A DNA stretch of 64,000 bases from Martinezella multihospitum (lineage in GTDB: Bacteria > Pseudomonadota > Alphaproteobacteria > Rhizobiales > Rhizobiaceae), in assembly GCF_900094585.1 (NCBI RefSeq), contig NZ_FMAG01000001.1, positions 124,001 to 188,000 of the forward strand. Reading direction: 5' to 3'. A program made the position numbers and the translations under genes. Positions 1-9,028 of the stretch are shown piece after piece. The notes under the pieces are model-generated. The model saw only the letters and a list, made by a program, of their open reading frames with translations. It was not told the origin of the DNA and made no database searches. Numbering within the stretch: position 1 is the first letter of the stretch; the number at the start of each line of letters is the position of its first letter.

Positions 1-240
1 GGCCAGATCAGCTCGATCTCGGTCAACAAGAATGTCCAGTATACCGACCAGAAGCCGCTTGAGGCGAAGTGGCTGGATATCTTCAAGACTTACAGCAAGG
101 TTTACATGAACGGCGACCAGGCCTTCCCGCTCGACGTGACCACCGAATACTTCCGGGTGATCAACGATGTCGCCTCCGGCAACATCCAGCCGGCCGATGC
201 CGCCAAGCAGCTGCAGACCTTCATCGCCGGTCGCACCTGA
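1..240 (+). CDS. Sugar ABC transporter substrate-binding protein (3' fragment)
   Basis: The reading frame is open from base 1 and ends at TGA 238-240, leaving the last 79 residues. The fragment is rich in helical residues and ends QTFIAGRT, as is usual for the C-terminal lobe of family-1 extracellular solute-binding proteins. Two MalF/MalG-type permeases, a glycosidase-like protein and a MalK-type ATPase follow on the same strand, so this is most likely the periplasmic receptor of that saccharide importer. The N-terminus, signal peptide and most of the ligand site lie outside the window, so substrate cannot be judged. Identity rests on context plus the C-terminal style. Confidence 0.75.
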   Translation, partial: GQISSISVNKNVQYTDQKPLEAKWLDIFKTYSKVYMNGDQAFPLDVTTEYFRVINDVASGNIQPADAAKQLQTFIAGRT

Positions 241-246
241 TCTCTC

Positions 247-294
247 GAGGGAGGCCGCCACTCCGATTGCCAATAGCGGCGGACGGCCTCCCTC
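247..294 (+). other. Intercistronic stem-loop between binding protein and permease genes
   Basis: GAGGGAGGCCG (247-257) and CGGCCTCCCTC (284-294) are perfect 11-base complements separated by 26 bases. No U-tract follows, so it looks less like an intrinsic terminator than like a 3'-end-protecting or attenuating hairpin. Such a structure would leave more stable binding-protein mRNA than permease mRNA. Confidence 0.65.
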
Positions 295-330
295 CCTTCG
301 ATGCCCACGTGCCAGCCGCCGCCGGGAGCA

Positions 331-1236
331 ATGAGAATGTCACTCCGCAATCGAACACATGATGCGCGCGTTCAGGCAGTGATCCTGCTTGCGCCGGCCA
401 TGCTGATCTACGCGATTTTCGCGCTTTACCCGATGCTGAACGTTGTGGTGCTGAGCTTCCAGAAATGGAACGGGCTCGATCCGCAACGCCCCTTCGTCGG
501 CCTGGCGAACTACCAGTATATCTTTACGCAGGACCCGGTCTTCTGGGTCGCTTTCCGCAACACGGTGATCTGGACGATCATGTGCGTGATCTTTCCGCCC
601 ATGGTCGGCTTGTTGCTGGCACTGAGCCTCAATCAGAAGCTTTTTGCCCGAAATACCTTCCGCGCCATCTTCTACCTCCCGGTCATCATCGCCCCGATCG
701 CGGTCGCGACCATGTGGAAATGGATGTACGATCCCTTCTTCGGTCTCTTTACCGAAATCCTGACATCGATGGGACTGCAGGACTGGATCCAGGACTGGCT
801 CGGCGACAAGGACATCGCACTCTATTCGGTCTTCGTCGCCTTTCTGTGGCAGTCCGTCGGCTTTTCGATGGTCCTGTTTCTCGCCGGCCTGCAGAATGTT
901 TCGCAGACGCTGGTCGAGGCGGCGCGCATCGACGGCGCCGGGCGCTGGAACATCTTCCGCTACGTGACCCTGCCCGCGCTGCGCACGACACTGACCATCG
1001 TGCTGGTGCTATCGGTCATCTCCTCGCTGAAGGCCTTCGATATCGTCTACGGCCTGACCGGCGGCGGTCCGGCGCAATCCACGCAGATGTTGGCGCTTTG
1101 GGCCTTCACGCAGGCCATGCAGATCTTCGATTTCGGCCGCGGCGCTGCGATCTCGGTCGTCCTGCTGCTCATCACCATCGTCGTCGTCATTCCCTACCTG
1201 CGCTGGACGCAGAAGCATGAGGAGGCCGAGCAATGA
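331..1236 (+). CDS. Sugar ABC transporter permease (MalF/UgpA type)
   Basis: This is an inner-membrane permease of about 301 residues in the binding-protein-dependent family that imports carbohydrates. Several hydrophobic segments are visible. The EAA loop that docks on the ATPase reads VEAARIDGAGRW, about two thirds of the way along. ATG 331 is preferred over ATG 301 because GGGAG lies a few bases before 331, whereas 301 falls in the tail of the upstream hairpin. The stop overlaps the next permease start by four bases (ATGA), indicating translational coupling. It pairs with the second permease to form the channel. Confidence 0.88.
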   Translation: MRMSLRNRTHDARVQAVILLAPAMLIYAIFALYPMLNVVVLSFQKWNGLDPQRPFVGLANYQYIFTQDPVFWVAFRNTVIWTIMCVIFPPMVGLLLALSLNQKLFARNTFRAIFYLPVIIAPIAVATMWKWMYDPFFGLFTEILTSMGLQDWIQDWLGDKDIALYSVFVAFLWQSVGFSMVLFLAGLQNVSQTLVEAARIDGAGRWNIFRYVTLPALRTTLTIVLVLSVISSLKAFDIVYGLTGGGPAQSTQMLALWAFTQAMQIFDFGRGAAISVVLLLITIVVVIPYLRWTQKHEEAEQ

Positions 1237-2120
1237 CGGCAGCATCGGCAACATCCATGTCGGACGACTTCGAGACCATCATACCGGCAAAGCGCAAGCG
1301 CGACCCTGTCCTGATCGGCTTGTGGATCGCGCTACTTATCGTCGCCTCGATCTGGCTCGCGCCTTTCGTCTTCATCGTCTTCACCTCGCTGAAGACACAG
1401 GCTGACGTGACGTCCACCGGCGCCTTCATGCCGCCGCTCGATCCGGCCTTCGAGAATTATTCGAGCGCCTGGGGCCGCGGCAATTTCGCCAACGCCTTCC
1501 TGAACAGCGCCATCATCACCGTGATCAAGGTACCCCTCGGGCTTATCCTCTCGGCTATGGCTGCCTATGCACTCGCCAAAATCCGTATGCGGTTCAGCAA
1601 GCTGCTGCTGCTCGCCATCGTTTTTGGAACCATGATCCCGTTCCAGGTGATGCTGGCGCCGCTGTTCACGCTGGTCAATTCGCTCGGGCTGATCGACACC
1701 TATCCTGGCGTGATCCTGCCCTACATCGCCTTCGGCGTGCCCTATCAGGTGTTCATTCTGCACGGCTTCTTCAAAGGCATTCCGAAGGAGCTGTCGGAAG
1801 CCGCCCTGATCGATGGCGCAAGCCATTTCACCATCTTCCGCCGGATTTTCCTGCCGGTCTGCCTGCCGGTGCTTGCCGCGCTGCTGATCCTGGATTTCGT
1901 CTCGACGTGGAACGAATTCGCCATGGCGCTCGTGCTGCTGCAGGACCAGCATATGTGGACGCTGCCGCTCGGGCTCATGTCCTTCCAGGGCCAGTTTTCC
2001 AATGATTACGGCCAGTTGAATGCCGCAATCGTCATGACCGTGCTGCCGGCCACCATCGTTTATCTGATCTTCCAGCGCTACTTCGTCTCCGGCCTCACCT
2101 CCGGCGCGGTCAAGGGCTGA
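1233..2120 (+). CDS. Sugar ABC transporter permease (MalG/UgpE type)
   Basis: The second inner-membrane subunit of the importer has 295 residues. A cytoplasmic N-terminal stretch of about 25 residues precedes the first membrane helix (LIGLWIALLIVASIWLAP). The EAA loop EAALIDGASHF is followed by a conserved TWNEF element typical of MalG/UgpE-like permeases. It starts inside the stop codon of the preceding permease gene (ATGA overlap), so the two subunits are probably made in equal amounts. A glycosidase-like gene follows 38 bases later, which points to uptake of a plant- or microbe-derived glycoside. The exact sugar is not evident. Confidence 0.88.
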   Translation: MTAASATSMSDDFETIIPAKRKRDPVLIGLWIALLIVASIWLAPFVFIVFTSLKTQADVTSTGAFMPPLDPAFENYSSAWGRGNFANAFLNSAIITVIKVPLGLILSAMAAYALAKIRMRFSKLLLLAIVFGTMIPFQVMLAPLFTLVNSLGLIDTYPGVILPYIAFGVPYQVFILHGFFKGIPKELSEAALIDGASHFTIFRRIFLPVCLPVLAALLILDFVSTWNEFAMALVLLQDQHMWTLPLGLMSFQGQFSNDYGQLNAAIVMTVLPATIVYLIFQRYFVSGLTSGAVKG

Positions 2121-2158
2121 GTGGTCGAGCCATCCATACATCTTCCGAGGAGAACATC

Positions 2159-3673
2159 ATGTCCAACGCGTCCGTCGAAAAATGGGGAGTCTTCGAAGCG
2201 GCCTTCAACGGCCCTTCCGGCGGCAATCCCTATCTCGATGTGGCATTCGATGCCGTTTTCAGCCAGAACAGCCGCGAGGTCCGCGTGCCCGGCTTCTATG
2301 ACGGCGACGGCGTCTATCGCGTTCGGTTCATGCCCGACAATGAAGGCGATTGGTCGTTCCGCACACGCTCGAAGACTTCGGAACTGGACGGCAAGACCGG
2401 CTCCTTCGTTGCGACCAAGCCGTCCGAAGGCAACCACGGCCCCGTGCATGTCCACAACAAGTTCCACTTCGCCTATGCCGACGGCAAGCCGTTCCTGTCC
2501 TTCGGCACCACCTGCTATGCCTGGACGCACCAGCCGCTCGACATGCAGTCCCAGACGCTCGAAACGCTGAAGAAGTCGCGCTTCAACAAGATCCGCATGG
2601 GTGTGTTCCCCAAGGACTATCCCTACAACGTCAACGAACCGCTCTACGCCTGCTTCGAAAAGGGCGCCGACGGCAAGGAAGACTTCGATCGGCCGAACCC
2701 CATCCTGTTCCGCCATTTCGAAAAGCAGGTCGCGGCCCTCTGCGATCTCGGCATCGAGGCCGATATCATCATGTTCCACCCCTATGATCGCTGGGGCTAT
2801 GCCGATATGTCGGCAGAGCAGGATTTCCGCTACGTCGCCTATCTCGCGGCGCGCCTTGCCGCCTATCGCAATGTCTGGTGGGCGCTTGCCAACGAGTACG
2901 ACTTCCTTCTCGATACCAAGCCGCTGCAGCAGTGGGACCGCTATTTTCACATTCTCGAAGAGAACGATCCCTATGGCCATCTGAAGTCGATCCACAACGG
3001 CGAGCCGACGATGAACTTCGATCATCGCAAGCCGTGGGTGACGCATACCTGCATTCAGAACTGGGACGTGAAGCGCACGCAGGAATGGCGCGAGGCCTAT
3101 GGCAAGCCCGTCGTCAACGATGAGCCGGAATATGAAGGCAACATCATCCAATCCTGGGGCAACCTGACGGCCGAGGAACTGACGCATCGTTTCTGGCTCA
3201 CGGTAATGCGCGGCGGCTATGCCGGCCATGGTGAAACCTATTCGCATCCGGAGGATCTGATCTGGTGGGCAAAGGGCGGCGAACTACGCGGCGAGGCCTG
3301 GAAGCGCATCGGCTTCCTGCGCGATCTCCTGGAGCAGGATGTCGTCAACGGCCTCGAGCCGATGGCCTCGTTCGGCGAATGGCCATGGACCCGCGTTTCC
3401 GGCGCCCGCGACGGCGATGTCAGCTACATCTATCTCGGCGAGCACCAGCCGGTCATCTGGTCCACCGGGCTGCCGAAGGACGGAACCGACTATGATGTCG
3501 ACATCATCGACACCTGGGAAATGACGATTACGCCCGCGAAGAAGGTGGAAGCGCCGATCCCGCATCCGACGCGCCATGGCGCCATCGTGCGCGGCGGCAA
3601 GGCGGATGCCGCCTTCGGCGTAGAACTGCCGGGCAAGCCATACCAGGCACTCCGCATCCGCAAGAAGCATTGA
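2159..3673 (+). CDS. DUF5060/DUF4038-type putative glycoside hydrolase
   Basis: This 504-residue protein has no signal peptide and is probably cytoplasmic. Residues 1-90 look like the beta-sandwich DUF5060 domain (VEKWGVFEAAF, DGVYRVRFMP, GDWSFRT). A DUF4038-like TIM barrel follows, then a short C-terminal beta domain. Candidate catalytic acids are the Glu in WWALANEYDF (strand 4 position, acid/base) and one in VVNDEPEYEG (strand 7, nucleophile), matching the clan GH-A layout. GAGGAG precedes the ATG. It sits inside a sugar ABC operon, so it probably cleaves the imported glycoside. The DUF4038 group includes an apiosidase family (GH140), but the substrate here is unknown. Confidence 0.8.
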   Translation: MSNASVEKWGVFEAAFNGPSGGNPYLDVAFDAVFSQNSREVRVPGFYDGDGVYRVRFMPDNEGDWSFRTRSKTSELDGKTGSFVATKPSEGNHGPVHVHNKFHFAYADGKPFLSFGTTCYAWTHQPLDMQSQTLETLKKSRFNKIRMGVFPKDYPYNVNEPLYACFEKGADGKEDFDRPNPILFRHFEKQVAALCDLGIEADIIMFHPYDRWGYADMSAEQDFRYVAYLAARLAAYRNVWWALANEYDFLLDTKPLQQWDRYFHILEENDPYGHLKSIHNGEPTMNFDHRKPWVTHTCIQNWDVKRTQEWREAYGKPVVNDEPEYEGNIIQSWGNLTAEELTHRFWLTVMRGGYAGHGETYSHPEDLIWWAKGGELRGEAWKRIGFLRDLLEQDVVNGLEPMASFGEWPWTRVSGARDGDVSYIYLGEHQPVIWSTGLPKDGTDYDVDIIDTWEMTITPAKKVEAPIPHPTRHGAIVRGGKADAAFGVELPGKPYQALRIRKKH

Positions 3674-3696
3674 TCGATCTTCAGGGAAAGAATGTC

Positions 3697-4761
<1,065 letters not shown>

Positions 4762-4790
4762 GGGATACCCGAGGCGCCGGCTGGCTCAGA

Positions 4791-5153
4791 TCACTCAGCC
4801 GCGCGCCTTTGAGTGCCGCTCATAACGGAAAATACCCGCTTGATAAATGCCTCGCCATCGAACTGACGCGCAGCGCCCTCGGCCACATGATCCGGGCGAT
4901 CGAAGATGAACGCTTCAAGATTGACGATCGGCAAATTCAGCCGCGTACGCACATCGCCGATCATCGCCGTATGCGTGACGACGAGCTTGCAGCCGTTCGG
5001 CTCAAACCATTCCTGAATGCCCGTCGCCGGTATGGCGGCCACCGACAATCCCTGCTCCGCGAGAACCGAGCCAATGCGGGACGCGACCTGCTGGTTATCG
5101 AGACAGATCAGCACATCAGCCTCCGAGGGGGACGGTACATGGTTCGCCTGCAT
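4791..5153 (-). CDS. Conserved-looking small protein of unknown function
   Basis: The 120-residue product is encoded opposite to both neighbours. A clear AGAGG ribosome site lies seven bases before ATG 5153. The pattern of hydrophobic beta strands alternating with helices (DVLICLDNQ, LSVAAIPATG, CKLVVTHTA, PIVNLEAFIF) recalls a small Rossmann or receiver-like fold. No phospho-acceptor Asp pocket is obvious, and I do not recognise the family. A TG-rich, AT-richer promoter region lies upstream at 5154-5300. It could be a degenerate response-regulator receiver; this is inference from strand pattern only. Confidence 0.6.
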   Translation of the reverse strand: MQANHVPSPSEADVLICLDNQQVASRIGSVLAEQGLSVAAIPATGIQEWFEPNGCKLVVTHTAMIGDVRTRLNLPIVNLEAFIFDRPDHVAEGAARQFDGEAFIKRVFSVMSGTQRRAAE

Positions 5154-5579
5154 CAAGTGACCTCTCGTTTGAATACGAGCGGAATATACCGATTCGGACG
5201 TAACGCGGTGTTATGAGTTGTTACATTTTGTTGCAGAACAGCGGCGCTCTAGACGGTCTGTCAAGAGGCAAAACTCTAATGCATAACATTAGAAAAATTC
5301 AATAATTCACTATATTACATGGTATATTTTCATCTCTGATTGCAGCCAAGCTATTAAGGAATCTCGTTGGCCGGCAGCGGCTTCGGCTGCTGCCGAAACC
5401 TTGCGGCGGTCGTTAACCACAACTGGAGAACAATCTCGGATAGAGGGCAACAACCATAGCTACCACTCTTTTGAGTCTATAAAATTCCGAGCAGACAGAA
5501 GCGGGATAGCTTTCTTGGATGCGGTGAAACGCACAACATCGTAAGTTTACGCATTGCAGATCAATCAGGGGGAAAGCGG
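5154..5579. other. AT-richer divergent intergenic region
   Basis: This 426-base gap separates two divergent genes. The part around 5270-5340 is clearly richer in A and T than the surroundings and probably holds the promoters. I see no RNA gene, tandem repeat or convincing ORF. A GGGGGAAAG ribosome site at its right end belongs to the gene at 5580. Confidence 0.5.
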
Positions 5580-6020
5580 ATGCGCGATCTGAACCGATAT
5601 ATCGGAACGGCGTTGGCGGCCGTTACAGTCTTGTCATCGCCGGTCGTGCATGCGGATGAAGCCTGCTACAAGAAAGCGCACAGTCAGGCCGAACTCACCG
5701 AATGCTCTCAAAACGACCTTAAGCAAGTCGATGGGCAATTGAACAAGCTCTACAAGGAAATGGAAGCGCGCCTGAAGGGTGACGACGACACAACGAAGCT
5801 GCTCGTCGATGCGCAAAAGAAATGGGTGGTGTTTCGCGATGCCGAATGCGCGCTCACCACTGTCCGAACTGCTGGCGGTAGTATCAATGCTATGAACTTC
5901 AATGCCTGTCTCACTGGCCTAACACAGAGCAGAGTAAAGGATTTCCAAAATTATCTGAGCTGCAGCAAGCAATCCGGTGACCAGGACGACGACGACTGCT
6001 CCGTCCCGGCGGCTAATTGA
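5580..6020 (+). CDS. LprI-family (DUF1311) secreted protein
   Basis: This 146-residue exported protein has a signal peptide ending near SPVVHA-DEACY. The mature part has the LprI layout: a first Cys in DEACYKKA, a second in LTECSQNDL, an amphipathic helical hairpin (LNKLYKEMEARL), the WVVFRDAEC motif, and later Cys residues in FNACL and LSCSKQ that would form disulfides. The family includes the mycobacterial lysozyme inhibitor LprI, so a periplasmic role in envelope protection is plausible. The tail SGDQDDDDCS is acidic. It stands alone between divergent and convergent neighbours with a strong GGGGGAAAG ribosome site. Confidence 0.82.
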   Translation: MRDLNRYIGTALAAVTVLSSPVVHADEACYKKAHSQAELTECSQNDLKQVDGQLNKLYKEMEARLKGDDDTTKLLVDAQKKWVVFRDAECALTTVRTAGGSINAMNFNACLTGLTQSRVKDFQNYLSCSKQSGDQDDDDCSVPAAN

Positions 6021-6065
6021 CGACCGAGGGACTCCGCTTGGGCTGCGAGCTCATAGCTGTAGCCA

Positions 6066-6974
6066 CTAGACCGGCGCACGACGGCGGCGGCTATGCTTGA
6101 GGTCGATGGCCGTATGCCAGACGATCGTCGCAAAGATGATCGCCCCGCCGACAAAGGTGGCAAGCGGCGGCATCTCCGAGAAAAATAGCCAGACCCAGAA
6201 TGGCGTCAGCACGATCTCCATCGAACTGATCAGAGCCGCATCGGCGGCCGGCATTTTTCTCGAACCGAACAGGAAGAGGACGAAAGCGAGCGCGAAATTC
6301 GTCGCCCCGAAAGCGGCGAGCAGAAGCCAGCTGTGAACGTCCACCGAGCTTGTCGAGGCAAAGGGCACGAAGACGACGAATGTCAAAAGCCCGCTGACGA
6401 CGCTTGAGGGCAGGATCGGAATGCTGGGGTCCATGCGCGGGATGACGATGATGAGAGCGAAGGTGACCGTCATGCCGAGCGCCAGAAGATCGCCGATGCC
6501 CGTGCCGCCGCCGATCGATGAGGCAACGATGACGGCGACGCCGACGAGGCAGATGCCGCCGGCGATCAAGGTCCGCTTCGCGACCCGCTCCTTCAGCATG
6601 CTCCAGCTGAGGAACGCAGCGATGAACGGCGCGGTCGCATAGATCATGGTCACGTTCGCGACCGTGGTCGTGTAAAGCGCGCCGATGAAGCACGCCTGGC
6701 TGATGGTCTGGCAGACCAGCATCGCCAGCCCGGCAGGATGAAAGATCGATGCCCATTGCCGCCTGGAAAACCCACCTTCGAGGAAAAAGCTGGGAATCAG
6801 CAGAAACAGGCCGCCGAACAGCGATCGCCAGGCGATCGCCGTCCATATGTCCGTGGTCAGCAGGCGCGCGTAGATGCCGCTGCAGCTCCACGCAAGCATT
6901 GCTGTCGCCACAAGTATAACGCCCCTCTCATAATCGCTGGCAAAAGCGGAGCGGGCCGGAAGCTGGAATGTCAT
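6066..6974 (-). CDS. EamA/DMT-family transporter
   Basis: This inner-membrane protein of about 302 residues has some ten hydrophobic segments arranged as two EamA repeats, as in RhaT/YdcZ-like metabolite exporters. ATG 6974 is chosen because the first membrane helix (GVILVATAMLAWSCSGIYA) begins about 17 residues later. The longer upstream frame runs through the divergent LysR gene and lacks membrane character. It is divergent from the LysR gene at 7080 across a 105-base shared promoter region, so it is the likely target of that regulator. Substrate is unknown; amino acid or metabolite export is typical of the family. Confidence 0.85.
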   Translation of the reverse strand: MTFQLPARSAFASDYERGVILVATAMLAWSCSGIYARLLTTDIWTAIAWRSLFGGLFLLIPSFFLEGGFSRRQWASIFHPAGLAMLVCQTISQACFIGALYTTTVANVTMIYATAPFIAAFLSWSMLKERVAKRTLIAGGICLVGVAVIVASSIGGGTGIGDLLALGMTVTFALIIVIPRMDPSIPILPSSVVSGLLTFVVFVPFASTSSVDVHSWLLLAAFGATNFALAFVLFLFGSRKMPAADAALISSMEIVLTPFWVWLFFSEMPPLATFVGGAIIFATIVWHTAIDLKHSRRRRAPV

Positions 6975-7020
6975 GTATGGACTCGAGGAACGAAGGAACG
7001 CCCCCTGTGTGCGCCGATAT

Positions 7021-7059
7021 TTGACATCAGGCAAACGAATAGTAGAGATAGTAGCTATC
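7021..7059 (+). promoter_or_regulatory. LysR/EamA divergent promoter with small dyad
   Basis: TTGACA at 7021-7026 resembles a -35 element for the LysR gene at 7080. A perfect dyad GATAG-TAG-CTATC lies at 7047-7059, about where the -10 and start site would be. LysR regulators usually bind T-N11-A-type dyads in such shared regions, so this is a candidate autoregulatory site. Confidence 0.4.
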
Positions 7060-7079
7060 AGAAATATTTGTGACCTGCG

Positions 7080-7955
7080 ATGCGCGAACCTATCGAAAGC
7101 GACCTGCTGCGGACCTTTCTCGTCATCACCGAGACGACCAATTTTTCTACCGCGGCGCAGCGGATCGGTCGCACCCAATCGGCCGTCAGCGCCCAGATCA
7201 AGCGGCTCGAGGATACGATCGGTGAAACGCTCTTCGAAAGGAGCGCTCGCGGGGCCGTTCTTACTCGCGCCGGCATTCAATTGCTTCCCTACGCGCAGCG
7301 GGTGATCGAGCTCTTGAACGAGGCGGCGGCGAATATCCGCATGAAGCCGCTGGACGGACCGGTCCGGATCGGCATTCCAGAGGAATACAGCCAGACCATT
7401 CTTCCCGCCGCCCTGGCCGCTTTCGCCGTCAGGCATCCGGCCGTCGAAGTCACCGTTTCCTGCGATTACACGGCACATAACCTGGCCGCGCTGGAAAAAG
7501 ATGAGCTGGATCTGGCCGTCGTCTTCGACTGGAACAACCAGAGCAAAGGCGAAGTTCTCTGTGTCGACCCAACGGTCTGGGTGACATCGTTGGTCCATCG
7601 TGTGCATGAGGCGACACCGCTGCCCATCGCTGTTTATCGGGATTCGACATGGTGTCGCGATTTCGCCCTGAAATCACTGGAGCAAATCGGGCGCCGTTAT
7701 CGTATCGCCTTCATTGCCGATACGAGTTCTGGTTTAAAGAATGCCGTTTCCGCCGGGCTTGCCGTGACGACGCTGTCGCGCAGCAATATTCCGCATGGCT
7801 GCCGCGAGCTGACCAACGACGATGGCTTTCCGCCGGTCGATTCTTCGCGTGTCGTACTTCGCCGCAATCCCTATCATTCGAGCGAGGCGATCAGAGAGCT
7901 GGCGGAAATGGTGCGCGAGGCCTTCCAGCCTATGTCGGCTCTGCTGCAACCGTAA
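7080..7955 (+). CDS. LysR-family transcriptional regulator
   Basis: The protein has 291 residues. Residues 8-65 form the winged helix-turn-helix, with the recognition region NFSTAAQRIGRTQSAVSAQIKRLE followed by the linker helix; this motif is typical of LysR proteins. Residues 92-290 form the periplasmic-binding-protein-like effector domain (VRIGIPEEYS). It is divergent from the EamA transporter gene, the standard arrangement for a LysR protein controlling its neighbour's export function. Its 3' end overlaps the oppositely oriented AraC gene by 26 bases. The effector is unknown. Confidence 0.9.
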   Translation: MREPIESDLLRTFLVITETTNFSTAAQRIGRTQSAVSAQIKRLEDTIGETLFERSARGAVLTRAGIQLLPYAQRVIELLNEAAANIRMKPLDGPVRIGIPEEYSQTILPAALAAFAVRHPAVEVTVSCDYTAHNLAALEKDELDLAVVFDWNNQSKGEVLCVDPTVWVTSLVHRVHEATPLPIAVYRDSTWCRDFALKSLEQIGRRYRIAFIADTSSGLKNAVSAGLAVTTLSRSNIPHGCRELTNDDGFPPVDSSRVVLRRNPYHSSEAIRELAEMVREAFQPMSALLQP

Positions 7956-8922
7956 CACGTCGGCGCAGCCTGCGGCGCGTGCCAGACGGACTTTCCGAAA
8001 AGCTGGCGCGGTAGCTGCGAGAAAAAGCCGATGCCGAATTGAAGCCGGTTGCTGCCGCGATCTCGGCGAACGAATCCTTCGTCTCGATGACCTTGCGCCG
8101 GGCCGCATTGAGCCTCAGCGCCAGATAATGCACATGCGGCGGCGCGCCGATGCTTTCCTGAAAAAGCGCCTGCAGATGGCGCGCGCTAACGCCGATGCGA
8201 CGGGCAAGACGTGTCAGCACCAGCGGCTGCTCGATATGATCCTCCATCAGACGGATCGCCTGGGCCACGCGCGGATCGCGCATGCGCAGACCGGCCGTCG
8301 ACGGCGAAAGTTCCGCAGCACTCTGCGTGCTCGCCGGCTCGTAGATGAAAAGACGGCTGACTTCGAGCGCCAATGAATAGCCTTGCCGCCGCCGGATAAG
8401 CTCCAGCATGAGATCGACCGTCGGTAACGAACCCGCTGTGGTGATCCGCTTGCCATCGATGACGTAGCGATCCCTGACCGCACGTACCTGCGGATAGGCG
8501 AGCGCGAAATCATCGTAATCCTCCCAGTGGACGGCAGCGGAGACATTGTCGAGCAGGCTCGCTTCGGCAAGCAGCCAGGTGCCGGACTCGATGCCGGCGA
8601 CCATCGAGCGGTGGCGGGCGGTTTGCGACAGCTGCATCTTCAGCGCCTGCGTGGCGCTGCGCCGCCAATTGTAGCTGGCGAGCACGAAAAGCGGTGTCGT
8701 GTCCGATGTCGGACGAAAGTTGGAGCAGGCCGGCACCGGGATAAGGCTCGTGGTTTCCGCCGGTGAGCCATCCGGCGTGAACAGACGCCAGCGATAAAGC
8801 TCCGCTCCAGAAATGCGATTAGCCCCGCGCAACGGCTCGATCACCGAAGCAATCAGGATCAGGTTCGTCTCTGGAAGGATCAAAAGGTCGATGTCGAGCG
8901 TCTCATTGGCCGATGTCAGCAT
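7930..8922 (-). CDS. GlxA/CdhR-type AraC-family transcriptional regulator
   Basis: This 330-residue regulator has an N-terminal DJ-1/PfpI-like (GATase-1) domain over roughly residues 5-180, including GIESGTWLLAEASLL, and two AraC helix-turn-helix motifs near residues 225-320 (LTRLARRIGVSARHLQALF and FAEIAAATGFNSASAFSRSY). This layout is that of GlxA-group activators such as the Pseudomonas carnitine regulator CdhR. It is divergent from the BKACE/carnitine dehydrogenase genes, so it very probably activates them. ATG 8922 has GAAGGA upstream. The longer upstream frame overlaps the BKACE gene and is rejected. It converges with and overlaps the LysR gene. Confidence 0.88.
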   Translation of the reverse strand: MLTSANETLDIDLLILPETNLILIASVIEPLRGANRISGAELYRWRLFTPDGSPAETTSLIPVPACSNFRPTSDTTPLFVLASYNWRRSATQALKMQLSQTARHRSMVAGIESGTWLLAEASLLDNVSAAVHWEDYDDFALAYPQVRAVRDRYVIDGKRITTAGSLPTVDLMLELIRRRQGYSLALEVSRLFIYEPASTQSAAELSPSTAGLRMRDPRVAQAIRLMEDHIEQPLVLTRLARRIGVSARHLQALFQESIGAPPHVHYLALRLNAARRKVIETKDSFAEIAAATGFNSASAFSRSYRASFSESPSGTRRRLRRRVTVAAEPT

Positions 8923-8977
8923 TGCGCATTCCTTCGAGAATTCCGAAACTGTATTATATGCTTCCGATAATGCAAAG

Positions 8978-8994
8978 CATGAAGGCGTTTCATG
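8978..8994. promoter_or_regulatory. Inverted repeat between AraC regulator and BKACE genes
   Basis: CATGAA (8978-8983) and TTCATG (8989-8994) are perfect complements with a 5-base centre. They lie in the 106-base divergent region about 35 bases before the BKACE start. It is a candidate operator for the divergently encoded GlxA-type activator. Confidence 0.4.
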
Positions 8995-9028
8995 GCTCGT
9001 AATGCTATCAATACGAGGGAGAACAAAA

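Noticed and set aside
2078..3247. Long minus-strand frame opposite the glycosidase-like gene
   Set aside because: It is a codon-bias shadow of the plus-strand gene, without a ribosome site or recognisable domain.
6066..7607. A 513-codon minus-strand frame covering the EamA gene and beyond
   Set aside because: The N-terminal 211 residues are antisense to the LysR gene and have no membrane character; the transporter starts at 6974.
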